Below, piece after piece: positions 49,891 through 61,659 of a stretch of DNA of 64,000 bases (its first letter is position 1; each line of letters starts with the position of its first letter). Position numbers and translations under genes: made by a program. Source of the DNA: Dryocosmus kuriphilus (Eukaryota > Arthropoda > Insecta > Hymenoptera > Cynipidae); NCBI GenBank assembly GCA_038277395.1, contig CM076190.1, positions 129,300,197-129,364,196 on the forward strand. The letters run 5' to 3'. Below the pieces are notes generated by a model. It worked only from the letters and a program-made list of their open reading frames with translations, ran no database searches and was not told the DNA's origin.

Positions 49891-50051
49891 TTCCTCAAAG
49901 AGTCGTAAGAGACGAGGATAAATTAATTGAGGTCTTGTCCTTTATTTCGACGTATGTCACGGACAAATGCTATTCAGATCAATGTCAAAATGAATGCTTG
50001 GAAAAGGGATTACTTTCATCTTTAGTAAAAGAGATTCATCGTCCAAAATAA
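49891..50051 (+). other. Possible orphan exon or coding remnant
   Basis: An open frame ending at TAA (50,049-50,051) reads from about VVRDEDKLIEVLSF through CYSDQCQNECLEKG to VKEIHRPK. Its amino-acid composition is more protein-like than the low-complexity ORFs around it. There is no in-frame ATG, and the frame is closed by a TAA at 49,839. No strong 3' splice site precedes it (the best is TTTTACAG at 49,803, which would be out of the open stretch). I do not recognise the family. It may be a terminal exon, a pseudo-exon or chance. Confidence 0.2.
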
Positions 50052-50099
50052 GTAATTACATATTGTCTGTTTGCCATTCTTTAAATACGCCACATTTCG

Positions 50100-51290
50100 G
50101 GGGGAATGGTTAGCTTTACCGACAGAGTTTCCTACATTACCGATCAATTAGATTGTTTAGCCGACCATAAGAAAGATTTATCGATGATATACATATTGTG
50201 ATTTTGTTCCTTACTGACTTTAGTCCCTGTTTTACCGATATTTTGAAGAGATTTAACAGCTGATTATCTTATTGAAATTTGTATCTGCTATATCGACATT
50301 TCCGAATCCTGTATAATTTCTCTTTTCAGATTTGTCGATAAGATTATCAGTTCTATTTTTCCGACATATTCTGAAACACTTGTTATTCCGCTGACGATTT
50401 TCTATAATTTATCGACATTATTATTTCTGCTTTAGCTACCCTTCCCAAATTTTTATCAACAAGTTTTATTAGAATTACTAGAAATCTTATCTGATGTATC
50501 GGTAGTGTTTTCCTATAACCAGTTACTTTTTCCCGGAATTGATATTTACCATTAATCGATATTATTTTTTTCTTGTGGAGAAGATTTGCTATTTTACCAA
50601 CATTGATTCGAGTTACAGATCTTCAATTCTGTTTAGGCAGAAAATAATTTCTGTTATACAAGCTACTGTATAATTACCGACTATTTTGTATCATTTTGTT
50701 ATGTTACGTTCTGTTTTACCGTTTACACCTGCTTTACCGACAGTTTGTTTCTATTTTATCCATAAAAAAATCTCTTTTACCGACCGATAGTGTTATTGTT
50801 TATTTATTTTACTAGTATTTCTGCTCTCGATTTTCAATCTATAATCAAGTAACGACAGTCTTCGCTATTTTGCCGACAGTTTAGTCCAATTGTTCGATGA
50901 TTCTGTGTCCTATATTTTCTGTTTCTATTTTTCCCGCTTGTTTACGAAATTTACAGACAATTTTATATCACTTATTGACACCTCGTTTTGACAACTGACA
51001 ACATTTTTCACGGTTTTATCAACTTTTTAGTTTCACCTAAAAGATGATCTGTTTTTCTCCTCTTTTTCTTGCCGATTTATCAACAATTTTATATAAATGA
51101 TCTACATTCTGTTTTACCGGCAAGAACCTTACAATCTTATCAACCGAACTAGTTCTGCTTTACTGATAAGGATTTCCATTTTACCGACATTCTTTCACCT
51201 GAACAAAATTTTCCAACGTTTATCGACGATAAATAGGGCATGTTATTGCAGTGTGATCAATCAGGTTAAGTTTTCCCCAGTTTTTTTCTG
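50100..51290. repeat. Degenerate minisatellite built on TTTTACCGACA
   Basis: More than 20 variants of TTTTACCGACA or TTTATCGACA recur at irregular spacings of roughly 30-50 bp, often preceded by TTCTG. Examples lie near 50,117, 50,240, 50,299, 50,418, 50,735, 50,777, 50,870, 51,112 and 51,181. The units are too diverged to align exactly, so this is an old tandem array or a diffuse motif cluster. Confidence 0.6.
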
Positions 51291-51326
51291 AAATAATAAA
51301 TATTTGGCCTTAAAAATTTGGGGAAC

Positions 51327-51550
51327 CATAGAGAGCATGCTAACGGAGAACCTGGAACCTTTTTTGGATCGATAATTAAAAGAAGCTTTTATGATACTAA
51401 ATTTGATAATAGGACTTGGACGACTTGGACATCACATATAACCTCAAAATACACATGTTTTTTTATTGTTATCGAATTTAACATAACTAAATTTTTTTAA
51501 ATTATCGAACCAAAAAAAAATCTGTGCCTTCCGTTAGCATGCTCTCTATG
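51327..51550. mobile_element. Fold-back (MITE-like) element, about 224 bp
   Basis: The outer 21 bp at 51,327-51,347 (CATAGAGAGCATGC...) are perfectly inverted at 51,530-51,550. Imperfect pairing continues inward: TTTTTTGGATCGATAATT near 51,361 pairs with AATTATCGAACCAAAAAA near 51,500, and GATACTAAATTTGATAATA pairs with TATCGAATTTAACATAA. Nearly the whole element can fold into one long hairpin. No clear target duplication is visible. It is either a small MITE or fold-back element, or a source of hairpin RNA. Confidence 0.7.
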
Positions 51551-52939
51551 ATTTCCACAGTTTTAAAGTAAAATCGTTATTATTTTGAAGGAAAAAAGCT
51601 GGGGGAACCTTACAATCGATAATATCAAAGTATCAAGTGCCAATTTAAATACCAAAAAAATTTTAATATAACACTGATGAATGACATTTTTTTTATTTTT
51701 CGCGTTTACTAAAGTTAAGTTTAGTGTCATCTGTAGGAATATTTTCAAAGCTTAATCAATTCATTCTCCACTCGGAGAGTTTCACTGAAATAAATGTAAT
51801 TTATGAAATTTTAATTCTAAATTAAAAAATATAAAACAGAAATGCTGCCTGAAAAAAACAAACATTTTCATTTTCATTAATCGTACCCTATGCTCCTTTT
51901 CAAAGTGTGAATTCCTCTCTGATCGACCCAAGGTATCCGATATTTAAAAAAAAATAATATTTTATCAAAAAAATGATTCTTTGATCTAACTTTCATGAAA
52001 ATTCAGACTGCATTCAATTTTATTGTAATATTGAACTTATTCTCGATATATTTGCAAAGGAGAATAAATTGTAATAAAATATTTAGCTTCCTTTCTCTAT
52101 TTTTTTTTTTTTTTAGCTCTTCTAGATGTTTCCAGCGTATAAACTGAAAACCTTGGACTATAAGGAGTGAAATTAGGTTGCAAACTCACAATCAGTATGC
52201 AAAAATGAGATGCAGGTCAGCGAAGAAACCCTGGAGTTTTTTGAATTCCAGGAAATCTAAAATTAAATTGGTAGCGACTCGAGGACGCCGGTGGTGGACG
52301 GATGACCTGAGACCTAACCTCTCGCATCACCGGCACCGGCATCCTGGAAAAATCGATTAAAGTTGCTCAACTAAACCCTTCGAATTTGGCGCTCATCGGT
52401 GGTGCTTCCTAGCTCGGATATATCCGCAACGCTTCGGCTATTTTCGGTACACGCAGGAGCGTATATACTCTTTCAGAAATTCTGGAAAGAAGCCTCCAAT
52501 TTTAAAATACGAAAAAATGAATAAACAATTAAATTCAAAGGGTAAGGATAATTTAAACATTCAAATAGACAACTACCCAAATAATCAGAAAAAGTCTATA
52601 AACCCCTACGCAATCTCTACTGCACACCCTATATACCTCATAATCTAACCAAACATTCTCTCACAATTCGTGATTTCAAGCCTTGATATTTCTAAAAGTA
52701 TTAAAGCTAAGTACTCGAAACTTAACTTCATTTAAATCCGGACTTGGAGTTAAGTTATAATCAAACACAGAGTTATAAAAACGTCAATATTTCTTGAGTT
52801 AGAAGCGCTTAAACTTGAAGGTAAGAAAAAACGCATGTATTAAAAAAGATCCCCTATATCTTCTTTATTCATTTGAAATTTAAAAAAGTAATAATGCAAA
52901 ATAATATAATACAAATAGACAACAAAGATAAAAAATTAC
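51551..52939. other. AT-rich DNA, no supported gene
   Basis: No convincing coding exon. A slightly GC-richer stretch at about 52,270-52,450 has no ORF of note. Confidence 0.4.
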
Positions 52940-53107
52940 CTTGGTGGCAAAGAAAAAGGACTCCCGCTTAAACTCGACGCCCCTGGACGCGCGGGGTTTA
53001 CGCAGCTGGAAACACGGAGCCCCGCCCGCTTTCTTTCGATACTCGGCACTGACAGTAGCAACCAGCTGCAACCAGCCAGCAGAGGCGAAGAACTGTGTAG
53101 CGACCAT
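52940..53107 (-). CDS. Candidate first coding exon on the minus strand (partial)
   Basis: A true ATG (53,107-53,105) opens 56 codons, beginning MVATQFFASAGWLQLVAT and ending ESFFFATK. They run in frame to CCAAG|GTAATT, a good 5' splice site (exon end 52,940), leaving phase 0. The N-terminus has a modestly hydrophobic stretch. The exon lies in the CpG-rich island, upstream of and divergent from the plus-strand exon candidate at about 53,230-53,570, as in a bidirectional promoter. I do not recognise the sequence and see no continuing exon in the window. It could equally be untranslated or chance. Confidence 0.28.
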
Positions 53108-53570
53108 TGAGCAAGTACTCGATGCGATTCGCGTCTAGTTCGATCCTGCCTCCATGAAACCAATTGTTCCCGCGAGTTCTGTACTTTTTACACTTCATTC
53201 GGAGTGTGATTCGCCATTGTTAAAATTTTGAAATCGGAACGTACCCGAGGGCGTTCATCAAGTAGATTTTTGAGTTCGGGTCGTTCGGGTCGTGCGATCG
53301 GACGCAGCCGGCACTGAGTGGTCGGTTCCGGTCCGTGAGCCGTCAGTGCGCGTCATTTGTCTAGAAAGTCAGCGAAATTTCTCTCCATTTTTCGGTGTCG
53401 GGTCATCGAAAAAGCAAAAGTGGGTGTCTGTGTTCTTGTGGATCTTGATGTGAAAAAAGCCGTTAAGGCGAAAAACCTTTAGGAGAGACCGTCCAGCAGC
53501 GGGACGTGGGGCGGCTTTTAGGGATTCTAAGTGGATACGGACGAGGCGTAGCTCCGTTGAGGAGCCCCAG
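52980..53570. promoter_or_regulatory. CpG-rich island, probable bidirectional promoter
   Basis: This stretch is clearly richer in G+C and CpG than the kilobases on either side, for example GGGTCGTTCGGGTCGTGCGA near 53,278 and CCGGTCCGTGAGCCGTCAGT near 53,328. TCAGT, an arthropod initiator-like motif, occurs at 53,342. Two exon-like segments pointing outwards end in good donor sites. There is no clear TATA box. The promoter role is inferred from composition and splice sites only. Confidence 0.45.
53230..53570 (+). other. Candidate 5' untranslated first exon on the plus strand
   Basis: The CpG-rich sequence ends at CCCCAG|GTAATAAT (donor GT at 53,571-53,572), a good 5' splice site. No long ATG-initiated frame runs into the donor, so it would be a 5' UTR exon. 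The left limit is approximate and the transcription start unknown. If real, the following AT-rich 10 kb would be first-intron sequence; no second exon was recognised. Confidence 0.35.
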
Positions 53571-56500
53571 GTAATAATCATAACCTCGAAAATAAAAGGA
53601 AAGCCGAACATTTGACTTTCAAGTCTCGTTTTTTGATTGTCGCCGGCTTTGAGCGATAATAGCGCGCGAAAAACGTGAAGCTGAAACATTTGCGATTCGT
53701 GGGTTCGGACCTGCCAATATGGCGGTCCGAGCTCATGTCAAAATTCCCCCGTGCAACGCTCTCTTCCGCCTTTATCCTTCAACTATCACTTGAGACTTTT
53801 TAGATTCTTGTTTTTGTTTCTCACTTTGGAATCCTTATTTTTTTTTTTTAGTTTCAGAATTTCAAGATCCTAGTTTCCATCAACTCCATAACATTCCAGA
53901 ATTCGATCCTTTCCTGATTGTGAGCAAAAGTATAATGAGAAAATCCTATCCGACTCTTTTTCTTGGAAAATTTATAGATTTTTAGGATCCTTGGAGTGAT
54001 TCACGTCGTGGGAATTCTTAAGAAAATTAAGAGAAAGAACGAAGATGAAGATTTTGAGTGACTGTGCCTTGAATTTATCAATGTTAAATTGTTCACCCTT
54101 TTGTATTATAAATTTGAGAATAATGCGCATTGGACACCACACCCCCCTCCCCAAAAGAAGAAAAAAGTCTTACGTAGTTAATGAACACTCCCTAATGGAA
54201 TAGGAAATATTTTTAAATAATAACATGATTTATATCGCAGGGATAGTCCTTCCCATTTTCTCTTTAAATATTTTAAAACGGAAATGTGAAAACCGAAAAC
54301 AGAAGTTGTTGTCCAATATAGGATTGAAATTTTGAAACACTTCAATTTTAAATTGTTCCAGTTTAAAAAACTAATATTTACAATTAGTAAATTCTTAAAC
54401 TTTGAATCCTCAGTTTTTAAATTGCCTAATTTTTAAGGTTTTCATTTTGAATCATTCGATTTGGAATGTTTTTCAGTCAAAATTGTTCAATTTCAAACAC
54501 TTCATTTGAAATTGTCCAGCATTCAAAATTGTAGGTATTTTAAAATGATGTAAATGAAAAATAAACTATAACAAATTAGAATTAGGTATCCAAAACCAGA
54601 TCATTTTAAATTTGAAAATTTGACATATTGAACATTTCAACAATTATTACAAAATTTTTTAATAAATTAGTTAAAATTTTAAAATTATAAAGTGACATTT
54701 GAAGTTATTATATAGATTTTTCTACTAAGAACTGCAGGGATTTACAATCAGAAAATAAATTCATTGTTATTTTCACTGCAAAGTTCAATGTTCTTGCTTG
54801 AATAATTTAAAGTGAAACGTTCATAATTGAGTCATTTGAATTTGAAATCTGTTTAGGAGTGTTGAGTAGTCTTAAATTTTATTTTTAAAACCTAGGAATA
54901 AAAATTTTACAAATGTTTATTTGATCGTTTTCTGATTGAACTATTTAAAATTTCAATAAAACTTTAAAGCTAAAATATTTTTACGCTGAATATGTACAGG
55001 TTAAATATTTTTGGTATGTTAAATATTTGAGGCTCTCAAACATGAACTATTTTTAATTTGAGTTTAAGAACACTGAATTATCAGTATCAGGATTTAATTA
55101 ATAATTTTGGTATTTTTGAAATGAGAATAATGCTTCTTGATTATATGAGAACAATTCTAAATGTATATTTCCAAAGACCTGATTATATCCAATTTTTTAA
55201 AATAAATTCTTTAAGGGCAAAAATCATGTTAAATTATTTGTAAATATAAGACTTCTTATACAAATATTGTTTTATTTTCTACATGTAAAAATAAGAGTAG
55301 TCTTTCCCATATTTCCCCCGTTTTTCAGCATTTTGGCGTTGTGATTCCTGATATCGTTTTCAGTTATTTTCATGGCATATGGTGCTGCCGGATTGTCATA
55401 TATGTTTTTAATTATAACTTTAGACTAATGTTTTGTACCCCACTTAATAATTACTTTTCTATGCTGTTAAAATGGATAAAAAGAGTTTTTCCACCTTTTT
55501 AAATAGATTTTTAAAGTAGTGCAAAGGTCGCCACTAAATTAGAGAGAAAATGCTACAAATCGAATCATTTGAAGAGAACAAAAATAGTTTTTAGTTAATA
55601 TCTTCTGCTCTGTTTTTTGATTTTCAAATAAAAAAAGGTTATCTATGAGCGAAACAATTATGGTTAATTTTTTCTGCTATTAATTGCCCATTTTTTCGAT
55701 AAAGTTGAGTATGTCGAAACCGAAGTCGAAACTGAAATTTCTTCAGAATGAATCATTGAATGAATCAGTGAAATGGCATGCCCATAGGAAACTTATTCAA
55801 CATCTTTATTCTTTATATTATCAAATATCTTAATTTTTTATTGACCTCGTTCGTCATTTGTGTAATCTTAGAATGATATTTCAATTAATATTAAAAAAGA
55901 AAGAAATTCAAAAAAAAAAAAGAAGACCATGCAGAAAGTGAAAAATAGTACGAACGGATTTGAGCATTTTTCTAATAAACGTAATTTCTGCTTAAGATTT
56001 ATATTTTAACTTTCTTCTGTATAATATTGTTACATATCAAGTTAAAAATATTCAAAAGATATTGTTTACATCTTCCTAAAGAATGATTGTTTCTGCTCAA
56101 TAATTTTTTTAATTGATACAAACTTTAGAAAGTTTAATTCAAATACTCAAAACTCAAACCAGAATGGGCCAAAAAGTAAACAAAAAAGTACAAATCAAAT
56201 CGCGTTAAAAATTTAAAATTTCAACATATACTTCAAAATTGTATTAAAACTGAAATTTTTATTTTATTTAAAAGTCGTAAAATCAGTGCCGGATTCACGG
56301 GGGAATCAGAAAAACCAAAATTCGAAATTTTGTTTACAAGTTTGCCGGTGATACCGACGGATTATCCACAATTTTAAGTAATTATTAATATTATTAATTA
56401 CTTAATTATTAATATTAAGTAATTATTATCTGCAAAGGAACATAACTTCTTGAGGGAAACACCCCCCCCCCCCCCCCCCCCATTCTTTATCCGCCACTGC

Positions 56501-57900
56501 GAGAATTGTATCCATTAACAAATGACCACCGGGTGATTATAATAATTCAAATCAGTTTGAAATTCATTCCTTGTCAAATACCGACTAAATCACCAATGTC
56601 TACTTTTCAAAGAATTTAGATGTGCCCAACTCTCGTGGTTTCATGAATTAACATCAATCTTCGATTACCATCGGCTATATTGGTTTCTCGTCTTCGCTTT
56701 CACTAATGTATGCTTACCTCAAGACCCAAATGTTTTCAAAACTTTGCCCCATTGTTAAAAATGAGAAATGCTCGGAAATCATCCGATTTGGTGTCAAAGG
56801 AAACTTATTCCCGTTGAATGATTCATGGCACTTATGCAAGTACCAAAACTCAAGTAAAACTTGATTGCCGAGACTAATTTATTCACTTGGAAAATTTCGG
56901 TTTAAATTTTCCATCTTTTATGCAAACGATTTAAAATACCAAGCCAAATTGGCAGAATTTATTCACGTCTCTGGCACGTGTGACTCCTATTCTAATTTAG
57001 GAATTCCGCAAACTCCAAAATTGTGCAGTTGCGATAGGTATTGTAAAACAAAATATTAGAAACCAGTCCTGGATTTAAAAAAAAAAACTGGTAAATGGAC
57101 AAATATTTAATTATGGAATGTTATCAAAAACTTATGTTGTAATTTAGATAATTCTATATTTACTTTTATTTATCTTCATATTTGCAGATACGAGTTAGAA
57201 AATATTTACATAAAGTGCTTCGTATATGTAAATGAACTAAAAGCACGAAGCGCTGTATTTTTATCACTTTTTTTATCTCCTTTTTGTGTTTGAGGAAGAC
57301 TCGATTTTTATCTGGAAGCAAACAATGCACTGTCTGCATAATACAAGCAGCCTGTAGTGCAAAAAAGAGATTTAAATATTTAAGAATTAGTTTAGTGAAG
57401 TTTGGATCGAAAACAGTTTATTTTGCTTAAGCTTGACTCATAGCTGGAATTGATAAATAGAAATTTGGGCTAGACTAAAAACAGCTCGAAATGTTTTTCT
57501 TTTTCTCATTTTATTTCTTACAAAACAACTAGTAAATAACTTTTTATAAATTTACTTTCTGAATTTAGTCCAAATTAAATCACGGAAGTTTCCTAAGCTG
57601 GAAACTAGAATTGATGAGTGAAAAACATTTTGTCCTTTTGCTTCAGCCAATTGACGATGCAGCTGTGCTAATCGGCTCTAATTGGCATGAAATTTATTAA
57701 GTCCTCACGATCTCGCATACGCAATTCTAGTTCTCAAATGACAACTGACAATTTGAAGCCTAAAAGCCGATGCGAGTATTACCATCTGATTGATTGAGGA
57801 GAAAAAAAGCCCAGGCAAGAAAGGTTATTCAGTTAGATTTATTTTCTGTATGTACAAAAAATGTATATTGTTAAGAGAGGAATATATTGAATAAGGAAAC
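53571..57900. other. AT-rich, intron-like or intergenic DNA
   Basis: No supported exon. Degenerate short motifs of the form TTTGAAATTGTTCAATTT recur from about 54,290 to 55,040, an old diffuse repeat similar in style to 62,150-62,460. A duplicated AT block (TAAGTAATTATTAATATTA) lies at about 56,375-56,430. Confidence 0.45.
56462..56481. repeat. Poly(C) tract, 20 bp
   Basis: Uninterrupted run of 20 C in AT-rich DNA. Long poly(C) runs are uncommon and G-quadruplex-prone on the other strand. Its length is likely polymorphic or error-prone in sequencing. Confidence 0.9.
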
Positions 57901-57904
57901 TTGA

Positions 57905-58260
57905 GTTAAATATTCGGCAAAACTGGCGCTAGCACGCGCTTTTTCGGTGGGGAAGACCGGCGTCCGGCACCAACTGCAGTCAACGTTCTCGGAACTGTTA
58001 GTAGGACGAGTTAAGCACGATGGAAGGGTTAAAGTTTTCCGAACGTGTAATATCGCGCTCTCTCCCTCTTCTCTTTTCCGTCGGTCTACGTTCCCCTTTT
58101 TCCTCGTCTATTCCGGATTAAGCTCCGTGAAGCTGGAGCTTCCCGTTTTCTGTCCTTTTCCTTATTATATTCTCATTCATTTATCCCTCCCATTCCTTCA
58201 CTCTTAAATTTCTTCTTCCCTCATTCCTTCTCTATCCACACCACCCCTCCCCTACAGTTT
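57905..58260. other. GC-richer, pyrimidine-rich patch
   Basis: CpG dinucleotides cluster at 57,920-58,150, followed by a strongly C/T-rich stretch to 58,260. A frame of 86 codons on the plus strand starts at GTG and is dominated by the pyrimidine tract, so I do not call it a gene. It could be a regulatory element or an unrecognised exon. Confidence 0.3.
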
Positions 58261-58584
58261 TACCCTCGCCTACTACATTAATCAAATCGACAGGATTGCC
58301 AGTATTAGCGATTTATCGCCATTCTGGCGACTTTTTTCTGTTTGGTAACCTATTGCTTGGGGTTTGACGGCTGGTGATTATGCTTAATAGATGACAGGTA
58401 ATGTTCTGTTTACATAAGTTTTCTGAATAGCAAGAAAAGAGTACACCGCAGAGGTTATTTTTTTACATTTCTGTATGTAATGTGTATTATGTTCGATGGA
58501 TACCGTAATTTCTCCCCGCCTACCATAATTTTGTGAAGCTGCTACCAGGTTTAAGTTACTTTAGTTTGGCAACACTAAGTGACT

Positions 58585-59648
58585 TTAGGGCCGATTCCAC
58601 CTACGTCCAGCAGTGATTAAATGGGCGATTAACTAATCATGATTATTTTTTAATCAATGATTAAACCGGCATTTTCTCACCAAATTTTAATCCTGGATTA
58701 GTTAACCATATACCCGGTTCGTAAAAATTCGATTTTCTACGTATACGACGATTCTGATTGGCTGAGACAAGAAGGACGTTTAAGTTTTTTTTGCGCACAT
58801 GGTACGGACTGACATGGTAGCGGGGTTTTAATTCTGTACCAACCAAGTGTCAAGTGAAGAACTTAAAACCATGATTCTTTTTTTTATCAACTAAAATAAT
58901 GTTCAAAATTTCCATCAATATTTCAATTTGCAAACCAATAATGACTAATAGAGATCAATTGAAGGCGCTCAAAGGTATCATGCATATATGAAAAACATGT
59001 AGGAAAGAATCTTCATTATGCGCACTGCGAGGTAATATTTGATAAATATTTTTTTTCAGCACAAAAAATAAATGAATACCACTAAATTCTTTTTTGTTAA
59101 TTTATTTTACATACATTTATTCCATCTACATTTATTTTAAAAATGAATTCATCCCAAGATGTGAAAGAAACAGTAGGTAAGAAAGTGAGGTTAGGAATAC
59201 AATTTGCACTTTATAGACGCTGCATAGTTTCTGTCATCAACATATTGATAAAAAAAAAGCTGAGATGATATATATTATCATCAAAAAAATTATACACGTT
59301 CGCTCTGAACATGCTCTAAATGCTGAAATGCAAACATTGATTTTGAGGTTCTGTATTTCTGTTATCCAGCAAAAAATAGTCGATTAAGTTACACGGCGAT
59401 TAGGCTCTTTAATCATGGTTTAAAAGTTGGTGGAACGCAAACTACTGATTAAATTAAGTTAATCAAGGATTAAAATTTAATCACACTTGGTGGAATCGGC
59501 TCCAACTCTGTTAACCAAACAAAAGTGGTCGATTAAGGTAAACGGCGATTAGGCGTATTTAATCATGGTTTAAAAGTTGATGGAGTGCAAAGTACATTAA
59601 GTTAGTCAATGATTAAAATTTAATCAAAGTTGGTGGAATCGGCCCTAA
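58585..59648. mobile_element. Non-autonomous DNA transposon with 17-bp TIRs and 6-bp flanking repeats
   Basis: TTAGGGCCGATTCCACC (58,585-58,601) is perfectly inverted at 59,632-59,648. GTGACT flanks both ends (58,579-58,584 and 59,649-59,654), and the repeat can be read as TAAGTGACT if the terminal TAA is counted. The right end is partly duplicated: a segment of about 120 bp at 59,390-59,505 recurs at 59,530-59,645, including a decayed TIR (GGTGGAATCGGCTCC). GATTAA and TTAATC motifs are frequent near both ends. No transposase is present; a short ATG frame at 59,143 runs into an AG|GTAAGA donor at 59,177, possibly the remnant of an exon. Superfamily not assigned. Confidence 0.8.
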
Positions 59649-59654
59649 GTGACT

Positions 59655-60690
59655 AAAGCGTCTAGTTTGCTGGCAACCCTACAAATCGACGTCTCTCAGG
59701 TCTGAAAAAGCTCCAGAACAGTCAGCAACCGCGCGAACTTTGCCCTCCCCTCTTCAGTCACAGATCTCGTTAACCTAAAAATCCAGATACTCGCGTTGAC
59801 GCCACTAAGAATTGCGGCAATGAAGACGGGAGTCACGTGCGATAACACAATATCTCAAATGATTCTAAATTAGGGTAGTCATAGAAAGAAATATCCGCAT
59901 CAAAAAAAGCAACCCAGCTGGCCTTTAAACTCTTTTTCTAGTTTAAGAAATCTGTTTTAAAATATCACAAATAAAATTGAAATATAGTTGGTTTATTTTT
60001 TAAATAAAACCAAGAATTTTTCAAATTTCTCGACGGAAATTTGTTCACAAATATTTCAAGTACCTTCATAATGTTTTTTTTTTTCATTTTTCCTATTTTT
60101 CTATAAAAATTAATGCTCTCAACTTGACTTGTACCATAATTCCGATAGTAGTCTCAGTTTTCTCTATAACGGACATCGTGTTTACATGCGTTTTATATCT
60201 ATGGACCTTGAAGAACATATGTTCGACTAGAAGAAAGCTTTAGATTGACATAAACGATAGGGTCTCCCCTATCATCAACACGACCAATTATAATCTAAAC
60301 TCCCCTACTATAACAAATACCAAGTCCGTTCCGTCTTGGAATCTTTTTCCTATCAGTCACTCTAAATTTACAGATTTTCTGCGAATTTTTGTTGATTTGT
60401 GAAGGAATTGCGCAAAAATCTTGAAATTCGACAAGAAAAATCTAAAATTCCATTAGAGAGATGATCGGACATAAAAGGCCAAACGTGTAAAATTACACTA
60501 AAATGTAAAGGACATATCGGGCTGGAAATGACTGGTTTTTTTTTATGTTTAATCATTTAGTGTAATTTCATATCGAAGTTTTTACGGTTCCCTTTCTACG
60601 AGTCAATCATGTTTTTTTTGACATAATGCAGCTAAATGCTTCCCTATTCTAAATGTTCACAAGTCGAAAATTTTCAAGATTCGAGAGCAC
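59655..60690. other. AT-rich DNA, no gene seen
   Basis: No supported feature. Confidence 0.4.
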
Positions 60691-60739
60691 AGTTGGCCTG
60701 CGTCAACTCGCTGCGCTGCATTCAGGTATGGTATTCCTC

Positions 60740-60769
60740 TGACGTCATAGAGAGCCTGCTTTGACGTCA
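60740..60769. promoter_or_regulatory. Pair of CRE palindromes
   Basis: Two perfect TGACGTCA sites at 60,740-60,747 and 60,762-60,769, 22 bp apart start to start, about two helical turns, lie in a GC-richer patch (60,690-60,870). The full CRE is the binding site of CREB/ATF-type bZIP factors. Function here is inferred only. Confidence 0.45.
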
Positions 60770-60869
60770 TTCACCTGCCGTCTCTTTCTCCGCAGCTTAC
60801 CCCACCCTTACTCGAGCTTGCGATTCGATGACCCAACGAATACACCCCTATCCCCTCAAACCTCGAACA

Positions 60870-61606
60870 CAGTCCTTCGTGTATCGTGGATTGTATGAAT
60901 TTTAGGTTAGGTTCCATCCCTCGAGACTTGGTAGCAATATTAGAATTATGATGCTGCTCTCCTGAATTCATCAGTTTTAAATAATCTTGGGTGATGCCCT
61001 TGAAAGCGTGGTTGATGTTAAACAGATAAACAGAATTCTATTATGTAATATATTGGCTCCTTTGATAAAGAACTCCTTGAATACTTATCGATCCACTTTG
61101 GGAATTTCTCGAGGGGAATCAGACCACTGGATTCTATTATTAAATTCTAATTATTAGCAGACTGGTTATTCCAGTTCTTGAAGGCCGTTATTCTAAGGTT
61201 TGCGTAAGTCGCCTTATCGCCAGCCTGGTCGTATTTTAAAACGCCTTCATCGCTCTCGATTCAATCATTGATGGTTTAGTAGTAATAATAAAAATCCCAA
61301 AAAAGAGAACGAACAATAGGTATAGAGTACTGATTACAGTAGTAATCACTTACTGTTGTAATTCCATATTATGAGAATGACAATTGTTTTGTATCAGTGT
61401 TTTTCTATCAATCTCTATCCGTGAGCCCACGTATTTTTCGAATTATGTTCTTTTTTATAAGTTGCAAGAATTAATAAATAATTCTTTGTTTATTCTTTTA
61501 TAGCACAGCCGTCAAAGTTGAATTCATGATTACAAGTTATCGCTGATTTACAGTTTTGAAAATTCATTTATCACTTGAGAAAGTCAGCCTAACGGATAGA
61601 AAAGGA
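60870..61606. other. AT-rich DNA, no gene seen
   Basis: No supported feature up to the TIR element at 61,613. Confidence 0.4.
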
Positions 61607-61659
61607 TAAACATTAGACGTGTGCATTTTGTCGGACCGAATTTCGATTTTTCGATTCGA

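Noticed and set aside
57947..58207. 86-residue ORF in the GC-richer patch
   Set aside because: GTG start and composition driven by a pyrimidine-rich tract; no recognisable domain.
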